Positions 63,393 through 64,000 of a DNA stretch of 64,000 nucleotides are shown one piece after another. Each line of letters begins with the position of its first letter. Position 1 is the first letter of the stretch. A model generated the notes under the pieces. It saw only the letters and a program-made list of their open reading frames with translations. It was not told the origin of the DNA and did no database searches. The DNA comes from Anas platyrhynchos (taxonomy: Eukaryota; Chordata; Aves; Anseriformes; Anatidae), in contig NC_092588.1 in assembly GCF_047663525.1 (NCBI RefSeq), positions 106,039,001 through 106,103,000 on the forward strand, given 5' to 3'. Position numbers and translations under genes: made by a program.

Positions 63393-63574
63393 TTAGTGTA
63401 GCTCCATTTTACACAGAGAAGTGATTTCAGCTAAGCCACTTGTGACAGCAGGAGGGATGCTATTAAGAACTGTTGCTCTCCAAGCATTGATGGCTTCAAC
63501 AATACCTACTGGATTGCTTGAACCCAAGTCACACAGTGAATATATGGCTGCCAGCTGCACACCCCAGGGAACAC
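63393..63574 (-). CDS. Terminal coding exon of an unidentified gene (partial)
   Basis: A strong pyrimidine-rich acceptor ending TTTTTGCAG is followed by 182 bases. Two bases complete a codon from the previous exon, then 59 codons and a TAA at 63395-63393 follow. The peptide begins VPWGVQLAAIYSLCDL and includes AINAWRATVLNSIPPAV. It is mostly helical in character, as in HEAT or ARM-type proteins, but I do not recognise the family. The preceding exon lies outside the window. A plausible 3' UTR with AATAAA follows. SUN3, which sits on this side of HUS1 in mammals, ends in a SUN domain that this does not resemble. Its reality rests on the acceptor, the protein-like composition and the 3' UTR. Confidence 0.65.
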
Positions 63575-64000
63575 CTGCAAAAAGTTAAAACAAATCAGCT
63601 TCTAGAAATTTGAATATGCAATAATTCTGAGAAGAAACATGAAGCTAAAGAAAACATTAGTTCAAGAACTGGAATACAAACATTTATTTTGGGGATGTCT
63701 AAAATGTGAAAGTAGCAAGAAGACAATCTTAACAAAAATTCTGTAGCATTTCATTTTATAGAAGAATTTTCCAGTTTTCTGATTTCAGAGGATTTTCAGT
63801 ATTCAAAGGGCAAAAAAGATTTGAGTATTCAGTGATTTTACTCTAGTTCTAGTCCCACCTGATCAAGATGGTATGAAAATAGGTTTACACAAAGACTGAG
63901 ACAGACACTTAAAGATGCGTCCCTTCCACTTACATGGAAAAGCCTGAGATTGAAAGGCAGAGTAGCTAAAGGAGTGGTTCAAAACAACTCCCTAGCATCA

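Noticed and set aside
1-64000. CRISPR arrays, tRNA or rRNA genes, operons, prophage or bacterial systems.
   Set aside because: I saw no regularly spaced repeats or recognisable RNA gene sequence, and the genome context is vertebrate.

Overview
The window is vertebrate nuclear DNA, almost certainly from a bird. It carries about a dozen fragments of CR1, the non-LTR retrotransposon that dominates avian and reptilian genomes. It also carries two kinds of endogenous retrovirus LTR that look avian, a few old MIR-like fragments, and one clearly readable single-copy gene, HUS1. A class III-type LTR of a kind I associate with non-galliform birds hints at Neoaves, but I cannot name the species. No bacterial or phage content is present.

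Layout. Positions 1 to about 52.5 kb are gene-poor and repeat-rich. Non-coding sequence is interrupted by CR1 pieces on both strands (2.5-4.7, 7.1, 11.4, 14.8-15.3, 25.4-25.9, 26.6, 43.3-44.4, 45.2-46.5 and 50.9 kb). An internally deleted retrovirus on the minus strand (34594-35882, flanked by CTGG) is followed by a plus-strand solo LTR (36111-36660, flanked by AACAT). A ~50-bp-arm hairpin lies at 14.2 kb. Several minus-strand segments here have exon-like borders (41.9, 38.3, 32.0, 23.3 and 18.1 kb). They could be scattered exons of the gene downstream of HUS1, but I could not identify the product and some or all may be chance.

Positions 52.6-59.4 kb hold HUS1 on the minus strand. Eight coding exons join with consistent GT/AG borders and phases into a 284-codon protein, the HUS1 subunit of the RAD9-RAD1-HUS1 (9-1-1) checkpoint clamp. 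Its first exon sits in a CpG-rich promoter. Intron 1 contains an uninterrupted run of 23 C, and intron 6 contains an antisense CR1 whose end is about 30 bases from a splice donor.

Immediately upstream of HUS1 (about 59.77-60.36 kb) is ~600 bp of degenerate CCCTAA telomere-type repeat, abutted by a CR1 3' end. Beyond it are a solo copy of the same LTR family as the 34.6-kb element (61122-61822), a fragment of the second LTR family (~61.94-62.08 kb), and the last coding exon plus 3' UTR of a second minus-strand gene (exon 63393-63574). That gene is not recognised. Its 59-residue C-terminus does not look like SUN3, the mammalian neighbour on this side of HUS1, so the telomere-like tract may mark an old rearrangement point.

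I found no gene cluster or unusual molecular system. The most noteworthy items are the telomere-like tract beside HUS1, the hairpin at 14.2 kb, and the deleted provirus with intact flanks.
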